The translations under genes were made by a program, and so were the position numbers. This document shows, piece after piece, positions 16,659 through 25,249 of a DNA stretch of 31,537 bases (position 1 is the stretch's first letter; every line of letters begins with the position of its first letter). Under the pieces are notes generated by a model. It was not told the DNA's origin. It worked only from the letters and a program-made list of their open reading frames with translations, and did not search any database. This DNA comes from Alsobacter sp040380755. Its GTDB lineage: Bacteria; Pseudomonadota; Alphaproteobacteria; Rhizobiales; Beijerinckiaceae. Where the stretch lies: the NCBI GenBank assembly GCA_040380755.1, contig JBEIIL010000038.1:1-31537 (forward strand), read 5' to 3'.

Positions 16659-17474
16659 ATGAGCGAGATGCGACTGATCGTCGTCGGCGCCGCCGGCCGC
16701 ATGGGCCGCATGCTGGTGCGCACGATCCACGATACCCACGGCGCCACGCTGTGCGGCGCCGTCGAGCATGAGGGCTCGATTGCGCTCGGGCAGGATGCCG
16801 GGCTGCTCGCCGGTGTCGGCGCGTCGGGGATCAAGATCACGGACGATCCCCTGCCGCTGTTCGCCAAGGCGGACGGCGTGCTCGACTTCACCACCCCGGC
16901 GGCCACTGTCGGCTTTGCCGCCCTCGCCGCGCAGGCGCGCATCGTCCATGTGGTCGGCACCACCGGCATGGAGCCCGCGCACCTGCACGCGCTCGAGGCC
17001 GCCGCCCGGCACGCGGTCATCGTCCGCTCCGGCAATATGAGCCTGGGCGTCAACCTGCTGGCCGCGGTCGTCCGCCGGGTCGCTGCGGCGCTGGGCGAGG
17101 ATTTCGACATCGAGATCGTCGAGATGCATCACCGCCAGAAGGTCGACGCCCCGTCCGGGACGGCGCTGCTGCTGGGCGAGGCCGCCGCTGCCGGCCGCGG
17201 GATCGCGCTCGACACCCATTCCGAGCGCGGCCGTGACGGCATCACCGGGGCGCGCAAGCCCGGCGCCATCGGTTTTGCCTCCCTGCGCGGCGGGACGGTG
17301 ACGGGCGATCACAGCGTCGTCTTCGCCGGCCCGTCCGAGCGCATCGTGCTCACCCATGTGGCCGAGGACCGCGTGCTGTTCGCCAAGGGGGCCGTCAAGG
17401 CGGCCCTGTGGGCGCAGGGCCGCAAGCCCGGCCTCTACGGTATGGACGACGTCCTCGGCCTGGGCGACGCCTGA
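16659..17474 (+). CDS. dapB: 4-hydroxy-tetrahydrodipicolinate reductase
   Basis: Second committed step of the diaminopimelate/lysine pathway, NAD(P)H-dependent. The 271-residue protein has the Rossmann motif VVGAAGRMGRM (about residues 8-18), DFTTPAA, the VVGTTGM strand, the SGNMSLGVNLL dimerisation/active region, and the catalytic stretch EMHHRQKVDAPSGTAL with paired histidines and a lysine, followed by the substrate-binding C-terminal beta domain. ATG 16659 is preceded by AGAGGGAA; the open frame upstream of it is not part of the protein. gpmA follows after 30 bp on the same strand. Confidence 0.98.
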   Translation: MSEMRLIVVGAAGRMGRMLVRTIHDTHGATLCGAVEHEGSIALGQDAGLLAGVGASGIKITDDPLPLFAKADGVLDFTTPAATVGFAALAAQARIVHVVGTTGMEPAHLHALEAAARHAVIVRSGNMSLGVNLLAAVVRRVAAALGEDFDIEIVEMHHRQKVDAPSGTALLLGEAAAAGRGIALDTHSERGRDGITGARKPGAIGFASLRGGTVTGDHSVVFAGPSERIVLTHVAEDRVLFAKGAVKAALWAQGRKPGLYGMDDVLGLGDA

Positions 17475-17504
17475 AGCAAGAGCAAGACAAACGGAGTTCG
17501 CGAA

Positions 17505-18125
17505 ATGGAACGCCTGCTCGTCCTCGTCCGCCACGGCCAGAGTGACTGGAACCTGAAGAACCTGTTCACCGGCTGGAAGGACCCTGGCCTGACCGAGAAG
17601 GGGACGGGCGAGGCCCGGGACGCCGGCCGCCGCCTCAAGGCGCTGGGCGTGTCGTTCGACATCGCCTTCACGTCCGATCTCACCCGCGCCCAGGAGACCT
17701 GCCGGCTGCTGCTGGAGGAGCTCGGGCAGCCTGGCCTGGAAACGCTGCGCGACCAGGCGCTCAACGAGCGCGACTATGGCGACCTCTCCGGCCTCAACAA
17801 GGACGATGCCCGCGCCCGCTGGGGCGCCGAGCAGGTCCATGTCTGGCGCCGCTCCTATGACGTCTCGCCGCCGGGCGGCGAGAGCCTTCGCGATACGGTG
17901 GCGCGTGTGCTTCCCTATTACTGCCAGACCATTCTGCCGCGCGTCCTGCGCGGCGAGCGGGTTGTCGTCGCAGCCCACGGCAACTCGTTGCGCGCGCTGG
18001 TGATGGTGCTGGACCGTCTGACGCCGCAGACCATCCCGTCCATGGAACTCGACACCGGGGTGCCGCTGGTCTACCGGCTCAACGCTGACAGCACCGTCCT
18101 GTCGAAACAGGTTCTCGCCGGCTGA
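17505..18125 (+). CDS. gpmA: 2,3-bisphosphoglycerate-dependent phosphoglycerate mutase, short form
   Basis: Interconverts 3- and 2-phosphoglycerate in glycolysis/gluconeogenesis. The phosphohistidine motif LVRHGQSDWN (residues 7-16) is followed by FTGWKDPGLTEKG, the region TSDLTRAQETCRLLLEE, LNERDYGDLSGLNK with the acid residue, and the second histidine in AAHGNSLRALV. At 206 residues it is shorter than the 250-residue E. coli enzyme, the compact form usual in alphaproteobacteria. ACGGAG lies about 10 nt before the ATG at 17505. The 87-bp gap to glnD has no clear promoter. Confidence 0.96.
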   Translation: MERLLVLVRHGQSDWNLKNLFTGWKDPGLTEKGTGEARDAGRRLKALGVSFDIAFTSDLTRAQETCRLLLEELGQPGLETLRDQALNERDYGDLSGLNKDDARARWGAEQVHVWRRSYDVSPPGGESLRDTVARVLPYYCQTILPRVLRGERVVVAAHGNSLRALVMVLDRLTPQTIPSMELDTGVPLVYRLNADSTVLSKQVLAG

Positions 18126-18212
18126 GCCGATCGGGGGCTCCGCCGCGACCTATCTCATTGACGGAACGGCACGAACCGGCCACTGCTCGGGGGTGCTGTC
18201 CGGATCGTCGTG

Positions 18213-21032
18213 ATGACCCACCCCCGCTCCCACCCTGCCGTTCCGTCCCCGGTGTTCGACCGGGCCGCCCTGGCCGCGGCGGTTGATGCGGCGGTCCGGG
18301 ACGCCGGGACGGATGCCTCGGACCGCCGCGCGGCTGTGGTGGCTGTGCTGCGCCAGGCCCTCGACGACGGCCACGCCAAGGCGCGGGTACTGCTCGATGC
18401 GGAGCGCAACGGGCTCGCATGCGTCGAGCAGCTGTCTGACCTCATGGATGCGGTGGTTTCCGCCCTGCACGACATCGCCGTGCGGGTGCTCTATCCGGCG
18501 GTCAATCCGTCCTCCTCCGAGCGGCTCGCAGTGGTGGCGGTGGGTGGCTACGGCCGCGGCACGCTGGCGCCCGGCTCCGATGTCGATCTGCTGTTCCTGC
18601 TGCCCTACAAGTCGACGCCGTGGAGCGAGAGCGTCGTCGAGGCGATCCTCTACGCGCTGTGGGACCTGAAGCTGAAGGTCGGGCACTCGACACGCTCGGT
18701 CGACGAGTGCATTCGCGAGGGCCGCAGCGACCTCACCATCCGTACGGCGCTGCTCGAGGCGCGGCTGATCCTCGGCGACGCGGCGTTGTTTGCCGAGTTC
18801 GAACAGCGGTTCGACAAGGACGTCGTCCAGGGCACGGCCGCCCAGTTCGTCGCCGAGAAGCTGGCCGAGCGCGAACGCCGGGTGTCGCGGGCCGGCACGT
18901 CGCGCTATCTCGTCGAGCCCAATGTCAAGGATGGCAAGGGCGGCCTGCGCGACCTCAACACGCTGTTCTGGATCGCCAAATACGTCTACCGCGTCAAGGA
19001 TGTCGACGATCTCGTCGATGCGGGACTGTTCGACAAGGAAGAGCTCGAGCTGTTCCGCCGCTGCGAAGAGTTCCTGTGGCGGGTGAGGTGCCAGCTGCAC
19101 TATGCGACCGGGCGACCAGAGGAGCGCCTGAGCTTCGACCTGCAGCGGCAGATCGCCGAACGCCTCGGCTATGCCAGCCATGGCGGACTGTCGGCTGTCG
19201 AGCGATTCATGAAGCGCTATTTCCTCGTCGCCAAGGATGTGGGCGACCTCACCGCCATCGTCTGCGCCGCGCTGGAGGCCCGTCACACCAAGCCGCGCGC
19301 CATGCTCGACCGTCTGGTCGGCCGCTTCCGCCGAGGCGGGCGCTCGATCGCCGGCAACCAGGATTTCGTCGTCGATGCCGACCGGCTCAGCTGCGCGCGC
19401 GACGACGTGTTCCGGCGCGACCCGGTCAACCTGATCCGCATCTACTGGTTCGCCGACCGCCTCAACCGCGCCATCCACCCCGATGCGACGCGCCTGATCA
19501 CGCGCTCGCTGAAGCTCATCGATCCGGTCCTGCGCAAGGACCCCGAGGCCAACCGGCTCTTCGTGGAGATCCTGACCTCGCGCAACGCGCCGGAGGTGGT
19601 CCTGCGCCGCATGAACGAGGCCGGCGTGCTGGGCCGCTTCATCCCCGAGTTCGGCCGCGTCGTGGCGATGATGCAGTTCAACATGTACCACCACTACACG
19701 GTGGACGAGCACCTCCTGCGCTCCATCGGGATCCTGGCCGACGTCGAGAACGGCCGGCTCAAGGAGGAGCTCCCCGTCGCCAACGAGGTGCTGCCGACCA
19801 TCCGCAACCGGACTGTGTTGGCCCTGGCGCTGTTCATCCACGACATCGCCAAGGGGCGCCCACAGGACCACTCCGTCGCCGGCGCCCGCATCGCCCGCCG
19901 CCTGGGTCCCCGCCTCGGCCTGGGCGACGCGGAGACCGATTCGGTGGCCTGGCTGGTCGAGCACCACCTGGTGATGTCGACGGTGGCGCAGAGCCGTGAC
20001 CTGTCCGATCCCAAGACAATCGAGACCTTCGCCGCCACCGTGCAGACGCTGGAGCGGCTGAGAATGCTGCTGGTGCTCACCGTTTGCGATATCAAGGCGG
20101 TCGGGCCCGGCGTCTGGAACGGCTGGAAGGGCCAGCTGCTGCGGACCCTTTACTGGGAAACGGAGATCGTGCTCGCAGGCGGTCACTCGACCATCGAGCG
20201 CGGCCAGCGCGTGCGCCGGGCCCAGGATGAGCTGCGCCGGGCCCTGCCGGCCTGGGCCGACGCCGATCTCGACGCCTATGTGGCACGGCATTATCCCGCC
20301 TACTGGCTGAAGGTGGACCTGCCCCGCAAGGTCAAGCACGCCCAGTTCCTGAAGGCGGCCGAGGCCGAGATGCATTCGGCTGCCACCGAGGTGGCGACCG
20401 ACAGCTTCCGCGGCGTAACCGAGCTGACCGTTGCGGCGACCGACCATCCGCGCCTGCTGGCGATCGTCACCGGCGCCTGCGCGGCCGCGGGGGCCAACAT
20501 CGTCGACGCGCAGATTTTCACCACCACGGACGGCATGGCGCTGGACACGATCTTCGTGTCGCGCGCCTTCGATCGTGACGAGGACGAGTTACGCCGCGCC
20601 GATCGGGTCGCCCGCCACATCGAGCGCGCCCTGAAGGGCGAGATCCGCATCTCCGAGGCGGTGGCGGCGCGCGGGCGCGACCGCCCCGCCGCCAGCCGCA
20701 CCTTCCAGGTGCCGCCCGACGTGGTCATCGACAACGCCCTTTCGGCCCGACACACCGTGATCGAGGTGTCAGGGCTCGACCGCCCCGGGCTGCTCTATGA
20801 ACTGACCACAGCGCTCGGCAAGCTCAACCTCAACATCGCGTCCGCCCATATCGCCACCTTCGGCGAGAAGGCGGTCGATGTGTTCTACGTCACCGACCTT
20901 ACCGGCTCGAAGATCATCAACGCCGCCCGGCAGGCGACGATCCGCAGGCAATTGCTGGAGGTGCTCGCGGGTCGCGAGCGACCGGCGGCCGACATGGCCG
21001 CCCGTCCGGCCCGGGCGCTGGCCGGTCGTTGA
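18213..21032 (+). CDS. glnD: Bifunctional PII uridylyltransferase / uridylyl-removing enzyme
   Basis: Nitrogen sensor that uridylylates PII proteins when glutamine is low and removes UMP when it is high. In order it has an N-terminal nucleotidyltransferase domain with GGYGRGTLAPGSDVDLLFL near residues 112-130 (catalytic aspartates in SDVD), a helical GlnD linker (RYLVEPNVKDGKGGLRDL), an HD hydrolase domain (ALFIHDIAKGRPQDHS), and two C-terminal ACT domains that bind glutamine (TVAATDHPRLLAIVTG and EVSGLDRPGLLYELT). About 939 residues, normal length. ATG 18213 is used; a GTG codon directly upstream is also in frame, and no good Shine-Dalgarno sequence decides between them. grpE follows after 79 bp under its own predicted heat-shock promoter. 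Confidence 0.98.
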   Translation: MTHPRSHPAVPSPVFDRAALAAAVDAAVRDAGTDASDRRAAVVAVLRQALDDGHAKARVLLDAERNGLACVEQLSDLMDAVVSALHDIAVRVLYPAVNPSSSERLAVVAVGGYGRGTLAPGSDVDLLFLLPYKSTPWSESVVEAILYALWDLKLKVGHSTRSVDECIREGRSDLTIRTALLEARLILGDAALFAEFEQRFDKDVVQGTAAQFVAEKLAERERRVSRAGTSRYLVEPNVKDGKGGLRDLNTLFWIAKYVYRVKDVDDLVDAGLFDKEELELFRRCEEFLWRVRCQLHYATGRPEERLSFDLQRQIAERLGYASHGGLSAVERFMKRYFLVAKDVGDLTAIVCAALEARHTKPRAMLDRLVGRFRRGGRSIAGNQDFVVDADRLSCARDDVFRRDPVNLIRIYWFADRLNRAIHPDATRLITRSLKLIDPVLRKDPEANRLFVEILTSRNAPEVVLRRMNEAGVLGRFIPEFGRVVAMMQFNMYHHYTVDEHLLRSIGILADVENGRLKEELPVANEVLPTIRNRTVLALALFIHDIAKGRPQDHSVAGARIARRLGPRLGLGDAETDSVAWLVEHHLVMSTVAQSRDLSDPKTIETFAATVQTLERLRMLLVLTVCDIKAVGPGVWNGWKGQLLRTLYWETEIVLAGGHSTIERGQRVRRAQDELRRALPAWADADLDAYVARHYPAYWLKVDLPRKVKHAQFLKAAEAEMHSAATEVATDSFRGVTELTVAATDHPRLLAIVTGACAAAGANIVDAQIFTTTDGMALDTIFVSRAFDRDEDELRRADRVARHIERALKGEIRISEAVAARGRDRPAASRTFQVPPDVVIDNALSARHTVIEVSGLDRPGLLYELTTALGKLNLNIASAHIATFGEKAVDVFYVTDLTGSKIINAARQATIRRQLLEVLAGRERPAADMAARPARALAGR

Positions 21033-21039
21033 GACCGGC
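21021..21039 (+). terminator. Hairpin spanning the glnD stop codon
   Basis: GCCGGTC and GACCGGC form a 7-bp stem whose 5-nt loop contains most of the TGA stop. A short T run (TTGATTTTT) follows a few bases later. This may be a weak terminator of glnD, but the T run overlaps the predicted grpE -35 region. Confidence 0.35.
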
Positions 21040-21042
21040 GGC

Positions 21043-21071
21043 CTTGATTTTTGGCCGGCGCAGCCTGATAT
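21043..21071 (+). promoter_or_regulatory. Predicted RpoH (heat-shock sigma) promoter of grpE
   Basis: CTTGATT (21043-21049) and CTGATAT (21065-21071) are spaced by 15 nt, the same spacing as in the dnaK promoter of this window, and fit the alphaproteobacterial heat-shock pattern. Initiation near 21078 would give a leader of about 34 nt before the grpE ATG. Heat control of grpE with dnaKJ would be expected. Confidence 0.6.
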
Positions 21072-21111
21072 CCGGGCTACTCCCGTGGTTTACCGCAGAC
21101 CCCAAGGCGCC

Positions 21112-21717
21112 ATGACCGATCCCAAGCCCGAGACCGTCCATTCCTCCGAAACCGACGCGACTCCCGAGGCCGCTCCCGAGCGCGACGTCCACGATGTGAT
21201 AGCCGCCCTCAACGAGGACAATGCCGGCCTCAAGGACAAGGTGCTGCGCACCCTGGCGGAGATGGAGAACCTGCGCCGCCGCACCGAGCGCGAGATCGCC
21301 GATGCCCGTACCTACGCCACCACGAATTTTGCCCGCGACGTTCTGACCGTCGCCGACAACATGCGCCGCGCCCTCGAGACCGTCCCGGCCGAGGCCCGCG
21401 CGGCGGCCGAGGGCACGATGCTGGCGATCCTCGAAGGCATCGAACTGACCGAGCGCGACCTGCTGAAGACCCTGGAGCGCCACGGCATCCGCAAGATCGA
21501 GCCGAAGGGCGAGCGCTTCGACCCCAACCTCCACCAGGCCATGTTCGAAGTGCCGGATCCGTCCGTCCCCAACGGCACCGTGCGCGAGGTGGTGCAGGCC
21601 GGCTATGTCATCGGCGACCGGGTGCTGCGGCCTGCCCTCGTCGGCGTCGCCAAGGGCGGCCCCAAGGGCGCCGCGGCGTCGACGGCCGACGGAACCACGG
21701 TCGACCGGCAGGCCTGA
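21112..21717 (+). CDS. grpE: Nucleotide exchange factor GrpE
   Basis: Thermosensing nucleotide-exchange factor that releases ADP from DnaK. The 201-residue protein has an acidic disordered start, a long coiled-coil helix (AALNEDNAGLKDKVLRTLAE and on through RTEREI), the motif ENLRRRTERE, and a C-terminal beta domain with GERFDPNLHQAMFE, VQAGYVIGDRVLRPALVGVA, all diagnostic. ATG 21112 has AAGGCG just upstream. It is separated from dnaK by over 9 kb but has a matching promoter. The TRIC-type channel gene begins 20 nt after its stop and may share the transcript. Confidence 0.97.
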   Translation: MTDPKPETVHSSETDATPEAAPERDVHDVIAALNEDNAGLKDKVLRTLAEMENLRRRTEREIADARTYATTNFARDVLTVADNMRRALETVPAEARAAAEGTMLAILEGIELTERDLLKTLERHGIRKIEPKGERFDPNLHQAMFEVPDPSVPNGTVREVVQAGYVIGDRVLRPALVGVAKGGPKGAAASTADGTTVDRQA

Positions 21718-21736
21718 GCCCGGGAGCACCGCCGCC

Positions 21737-22372
21737 ATGGATGTCAGCCTGGCGGTGATTGTCGAGGCGATCGGCGTCGGCGTGTTCGCGCTCACCGGCG
21801 CGCTGGTCGCGGCCCGCAAGGGCATGGACCCATTCGGTTTCGTCCTGCTGGCGACCGTGACGGGCATTGGCGGCGGCAGCGTCCGCGACGTGCTGCTGGG
21901 CGAGCCGGCCTTCTGGACGTCCGACCCGCGCGACGTGCTGGTCTGCATCACGGTGGGCGTGCTGAGCTTCCTGGCCGGCACGCGCATCCCCGGGCTGATG
22001 GCCAGCATGCGGCCGCGCAGCCTGTTGCTGTGGGCCGACGCCCTCGGACTGGCGATCTTCAGCGTCAACGGCGCCGCCAGGGCGCTGGAGGCCGGGACCC
22101 CGGCGGTTGTCGCGGTGGTGATGGGCACGCTGACGGCGAGCTTCGGTGGCATCATCCGCGACATCCTGGCGGGCGACGTGCCGCTGGTCCTTCACCGCGA
22201 GATCTATGTCACCGCTGCCGCGCTGGGTGCCGGCACCTTCGTGCTCGCGGGGATGGCGGGGATCACCCAACCCGTCGCCGGCGCCCTCGGCATCGGCGCC
22301 GCCTTTGCGCTGCGGGCACTGGCGATCCGGTTCGACTGGTCGCTGCCGGCCTTTGCGCCCCGTACCAAATAG
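21737..22372 (+). CDS. Trimeric intracellular cation channel (TRIC/UPF0126) family membrane protein
   Basis: Inner-membrane protein of 211 residues with about seven helices, built as two related halves. The paired glycine-rich motifs TGIGGGSVRDVLLGE and TASFGGIIRDILAGD are the hallmark of the UPF0126/TRIC family (E. coli YadS, YicG), prokaryotic relatives of the animal TRIC potassium channels. The physiological role in bacteria is unclear. ATG 21737 was chosen because the first helix (LAVIVEAIGVGVFALTGAL) begins four residues later and CGGGAG lies 10 nt upstream. It is downstream of grpE on the same strand and upstream of the importer operon's own promoter. Confidence 0.92.
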   Translation: MDVSLAVIVEAIGVGVFALTGALVAARKGMDPFGFVLLATVTGIGGGSVRDVLLGEPAFWTSDPRDVLVCITVGVLSFLAGTRIPGLMASMRPRSLLLWADALGLAIFSVNGAARALEAGTPAVVAVVMGTLTASFGGIIRDILAGDVPLVLHREIYVTAAALGAGTFVLAGMAGITQPVAGALGIGAAFALRALAIRFDWSLPAFAPRTK

Positions 22373-22411
22373 CATTTTTGTACGGGAATTGACGCGAACA
22401 ACGCCGCGATC

Positions 22412-22455
22412 CGTTCTGTTTGACATAACGAACAAAACGCCCTATAAACAGAACG
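22412..22455 (+). promoter_or_regulatory. Perfect 10-bp inverted repeat enclosing the importer promoter (candidate operator)
   Basis: CGTTCTGTTT (22412-22421) and its exact complement AAACAGAACG (22446-22455) sit 24 nt apart and overlap the -35 and -10 ends. Within it, TGTTTGACATAACGAACA (22417-22434) is itself a near palindrome with TGTTTG and CGAACA half-sites, a form seen among IclR-type operators. A regulator bound here would block RNA polymerase. No regulator gene for it is evident in the window. Confidence 0.6.
22420..22448 (+). promoter_or_regulatory. Sigma-70 promoter of the SsuABC-like operon
   Basis: TTGACA (22420-22425) and TATAAA (22443-22448) are separated by exactly 17 nt. This is the closest match to consensus in the window and lies in an AT-rich patch unlike its surroundings. 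Transcription would begin near 22455, leaving a leader of about 130 nt. Confidence 0.75.
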
Positions 22456-22460
22456 CGCCG

Positions 22461-22512
22461 ATTTGAGCCAGACGCTTGCTGGGCGCAGCGCCGGCATCTG
22501 CCGGCACCAAAT
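22461..22512 (+). other. Foldable leader RNA of the importer operon
   Basis: ATTTG (22461-22465) can pair with CAAAT (22508-22512), enclosing CCAG/CTGG (22468-22471, 22479-22482, 7-nt loop) and GCCGGC/GCCGGC (22490-22495, 22500-22505, 4-nt loop), a three-way-junction layout. GGCGC at 22482-22486 could instead pair with any of three nearby GCGCC copies, giving alternative folds. It matches no riboswitch class I recognise, and GC-rich pairing by chance is possible. Confidence 0.3.
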
Positions 22513-22585
22513 GCAGCTAATGCGCCGAGGGCATCCGGTTTCCGGGCAGGCCCGCGACTGCGCCCCTGCCACACTGGAGGATGCC

Positions 22586-23557
22586 ATGACCGACTTCACC
22601 CGCCGCCATATCCTCGCGCTCGCCGCCGTGCTTGGCCTCGTCGCCGCCCCCGCCGCCGCGCAGGTCAAGGAAATCCGCATCGACTGGGCGACCTACAATC
22701 CCGTCAGCCTCGTCCTGCGCGACAAGGGCCTGCTCGAGGAGGAGTTCCGCAAGGACGGGATCACCATCCGCTGGATCCAGTCGGCCGGCTCCAACAAGGC
22801 GCTCGAATTCCTCAACGCCGGCTCGCTCGATTTCGGCTCGACCGCCGGTGCCGCCGCCCTGATCGGCAAGATCAACGGCAACCCGATCAAGTCGATCTAC
22901 GTCTACTCGCGTCCCGAGTGGACAGCGCTCGTCACCCGCGGGGATGCGGTGAAGACGGTGGCCGACCTGAAGGGCAAGCGCGTCGCCGTAACCCGCGGCA
23001 CCGATCCGCACATCTTCCTGGTTCGGGCGCTGGCCGAGGCCAAGCTCACCGAAAAGGACGTCAAGCTGGTGCTGCTGCAGCATCAGGATGGCCGCCTGGC
23101 GCTCGAGCGCGGCGATGTCGAGGCCTGGGCCGGCCTGGATCCGCTGATGGCAGCCGCCGAGATCGAGGGTGGCGCCCGCCTGTTCTACCGCAAGCCGGAG
23201 GCCAACACCTGGGGCGTGCTCAATGTCCGCGAGGAGTTCGCCGCCGCCAATCCCGAGATCATCGCCCGCGTTCTCCGCACCTACGAGAAGGCCCGCCTCG
23301 TGGCGGTGGCCGACACCAAGGGGCTCACGGCGTCGCTCGTCACCGCCAGCAAGCTCCCCGAGACGGTGATTGCCCGCCAGCTCGAGCGCACCGAGCTGAC
23401 CCACGGCCCGATCGGTGCGGCCCAGGCCGAAACCATCGTGGCCGCCGGCGTCGCCTTGCAGCAGGCTGGTGTGCTCGATGCCGGCCTCGACATGAAGACG
23501 GTCGTGGGCGGCCTCCTGGAGTCGAAATACCTTCCCGCCAAGGCTGCGACGCAGTAA
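22586..23557 (+). CDS. ssuA: ABC transporter substrate-binding protein, SsuA/NMT1-like (aliphatic sulfonate type)
   Basis: Periplasmic binding protein of 323 residues for an SsuABC-type importer. The signal peptide MTDFTRRHILALAAVLGLVAAPAAA ends near residue 25; the RR pair (TRRHIL) leaves Tat export possible. The mature protein begins QVKEIRIDWATYNPVSLVLRD and has the family segments SAGSNKALEFLNAGSLDFGSTAG, DLKGKRVAVTRGTDPH and VEAWAGLDP. This resembles aliphatic-sulfonate or related sulfur-compound receptors, but the ligand is not fixed by sequence; taurine, nitrate-like or pyrimidine precursors bind relatives. ATG 22586 follows TGGAGG by 5 nt; upstream codons in frame are leader. Gene symbol by family resemblance. 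Confidence 0.8.
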   Translation: MTDFTRRHILALAAVLGLVAAPAAAQVKEIRIDWATYNPVSLVLRDKGLLEEEFRKDGITIRWIQSAGSNKALEFLNAGSLDFGSTAGAAALIGKINGNPIKSIYVYSRPEWTALVTRGDAVKTVADLKGKRVAVTRGTDPHIFLVRALAEAKLTEKDVKLVLLQHQDGRLALERGDVEAWAGLDPLMAAAEIEGGARLFYRKPEANTWGVLNVREEFAAANPEIIARVLRTYEKARLVAVADTKGLTASLVTASKLPETVIARQLERTELTHGPIGAAQAETIVAAGVALQQAGVLDAGLDMKTVVGGLLESKYLPAKAATQ

Positions 23558-23577
23558 GCGGAGCGTCCCGCTCCGCT
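23557..23577 (+). terminator. 9-bp hairpin between binding-protein and permease genes
   Basis: AGCGGAGCG and CGCTCCGCT form a perfect 9-bp stem with a 3-nt loop, starting at the last base of the ssuA stop codon. There is no T tract. In ABC operons such structures protect the binding-protein mRNA or reduce read-through, giving more receptor than permease; that role is inferred. Confidence 0.5.
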
Positions 23578-23592
23578 CTCCACGACGCGCGC

Positions 23593-24452
23593 ATGAACGC
23601 TCCCCCGGTCATCACCGCTCCGGTCCCGGCCGGCCTCGCTGAGGAGGCCGGCCAGCCTGCGTCCGCCGCCGCGGGCCGCCGGCCCGCCGGATGGTCGGGG
23701 CTCTGGCTCGGACTTGTCCTGCCGGTGGCCATCGCGCTGGGGTGGGAGATGGCAATCCGTACCGGCCTCATCCAGGGCCGGCTGATGCCGGCGCCTTCGC
23801 GCATTCTGGGAACCCTGTGGGGCCTGGCCGTCACCGGCGAGCTCTGGATGCATGTCCAGGCCACGCTGGCGCGCGTGCTGGCAGGCTTTGCGCTGGGCGC
23901 GCTCGCTGGCACCGCCATGGGGGCACTGTCGGGCACGTCCGAGGTGATGCGCCGGATCATGGATCCGACCCTGCAGGCGCTGCGCTCGGTCCCCTCCATC
24001 GCATGGGTGCCGCTGTTCCTGCTCTGGCTCGGCATCTTCGAGGCCTCCAAGGTGGCGCTGATCGCCGGGGGCGTGTTCTTCCCGGTCTATCTCGGCGTCG
24101 CAGGCGCCATCGAGGGCATCGACCGCAAGCTGGTTGAGGTCGGCCGCGTCTTTCGCCTCGGCCGGCTCGCGATGCTGCGCCGCGTGCTGCTGCCGGCCGT
24201 CCTGCCGAGCTGGATCCTGTCGCTGCGCGCCGGGCTCGGCCTTGGATTCATGTTCGTCGTCGCCGCCGAGTTCATGGGCGCCTCCGAGGGTCTCGGCTAC
24301 CTGCTGGTCGACGGCCAGCAGATGGGACGTCCCGACCGCATTCTCGCGGCCATCATCGCCTTTGCGCTGCTCGGCAAGCTCGCCGATGGCGTGCTGGTGG
24401 CGCTGACGCGCCCCGTCCTGCGCTGGCAGGATACGGCCCGGAGCCGGCTCTG

Positions 24453-24453
<1 letters not shown>
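23593..24453 (+). CDS. ssuC: ABC transporter permease, SsuC-like
   Basis: Inner-membrane permease of 286 residues with about six helices (WLGLVLPVAIALGWEMAI first; FALLGKLADGVLVALTRP last). The EAA loop contacting the ATPase is seen in VGRVFRLGRLAMLRRVLLPAVLPSWILSLR, and the core segment TLARVLAGFALGALAGTAMG with LRSVPSIAWVPLFLLWLG is typical of SsuC/TauC/NrtB. The Ala/Pro-rich N-terminus of about 35 residues is cytoplasmic. ATG 23593 is chosen as the first sensible start after the hairpin; the Shine-Dalgarno sequence is poor. Its TGA overlaps the ATPase start. Gene symbol by family resemblance. Confidence 0.83.
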
Positions 24454-25235
<782 letters not shown>

Positions 25236-25249
25236 CACAGGAGCCACAC

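Noticed and set aside
18150..20447. Minus-strand open frame of 765 codons opposite glnD
   Set aside because: It is a GC-rich shadow of glnD: composition is dominated by residues produced by reversed codons, no domain is recognisable and glnD is certain on the other strand.
22531..22580. Resemblance to a cobalamin riboswitch (CCCGCGACTG and CCACACTGG)
   Set aside because: The two boxes are too close together and the other required elements are absent; the operon is not cobalamin-related.
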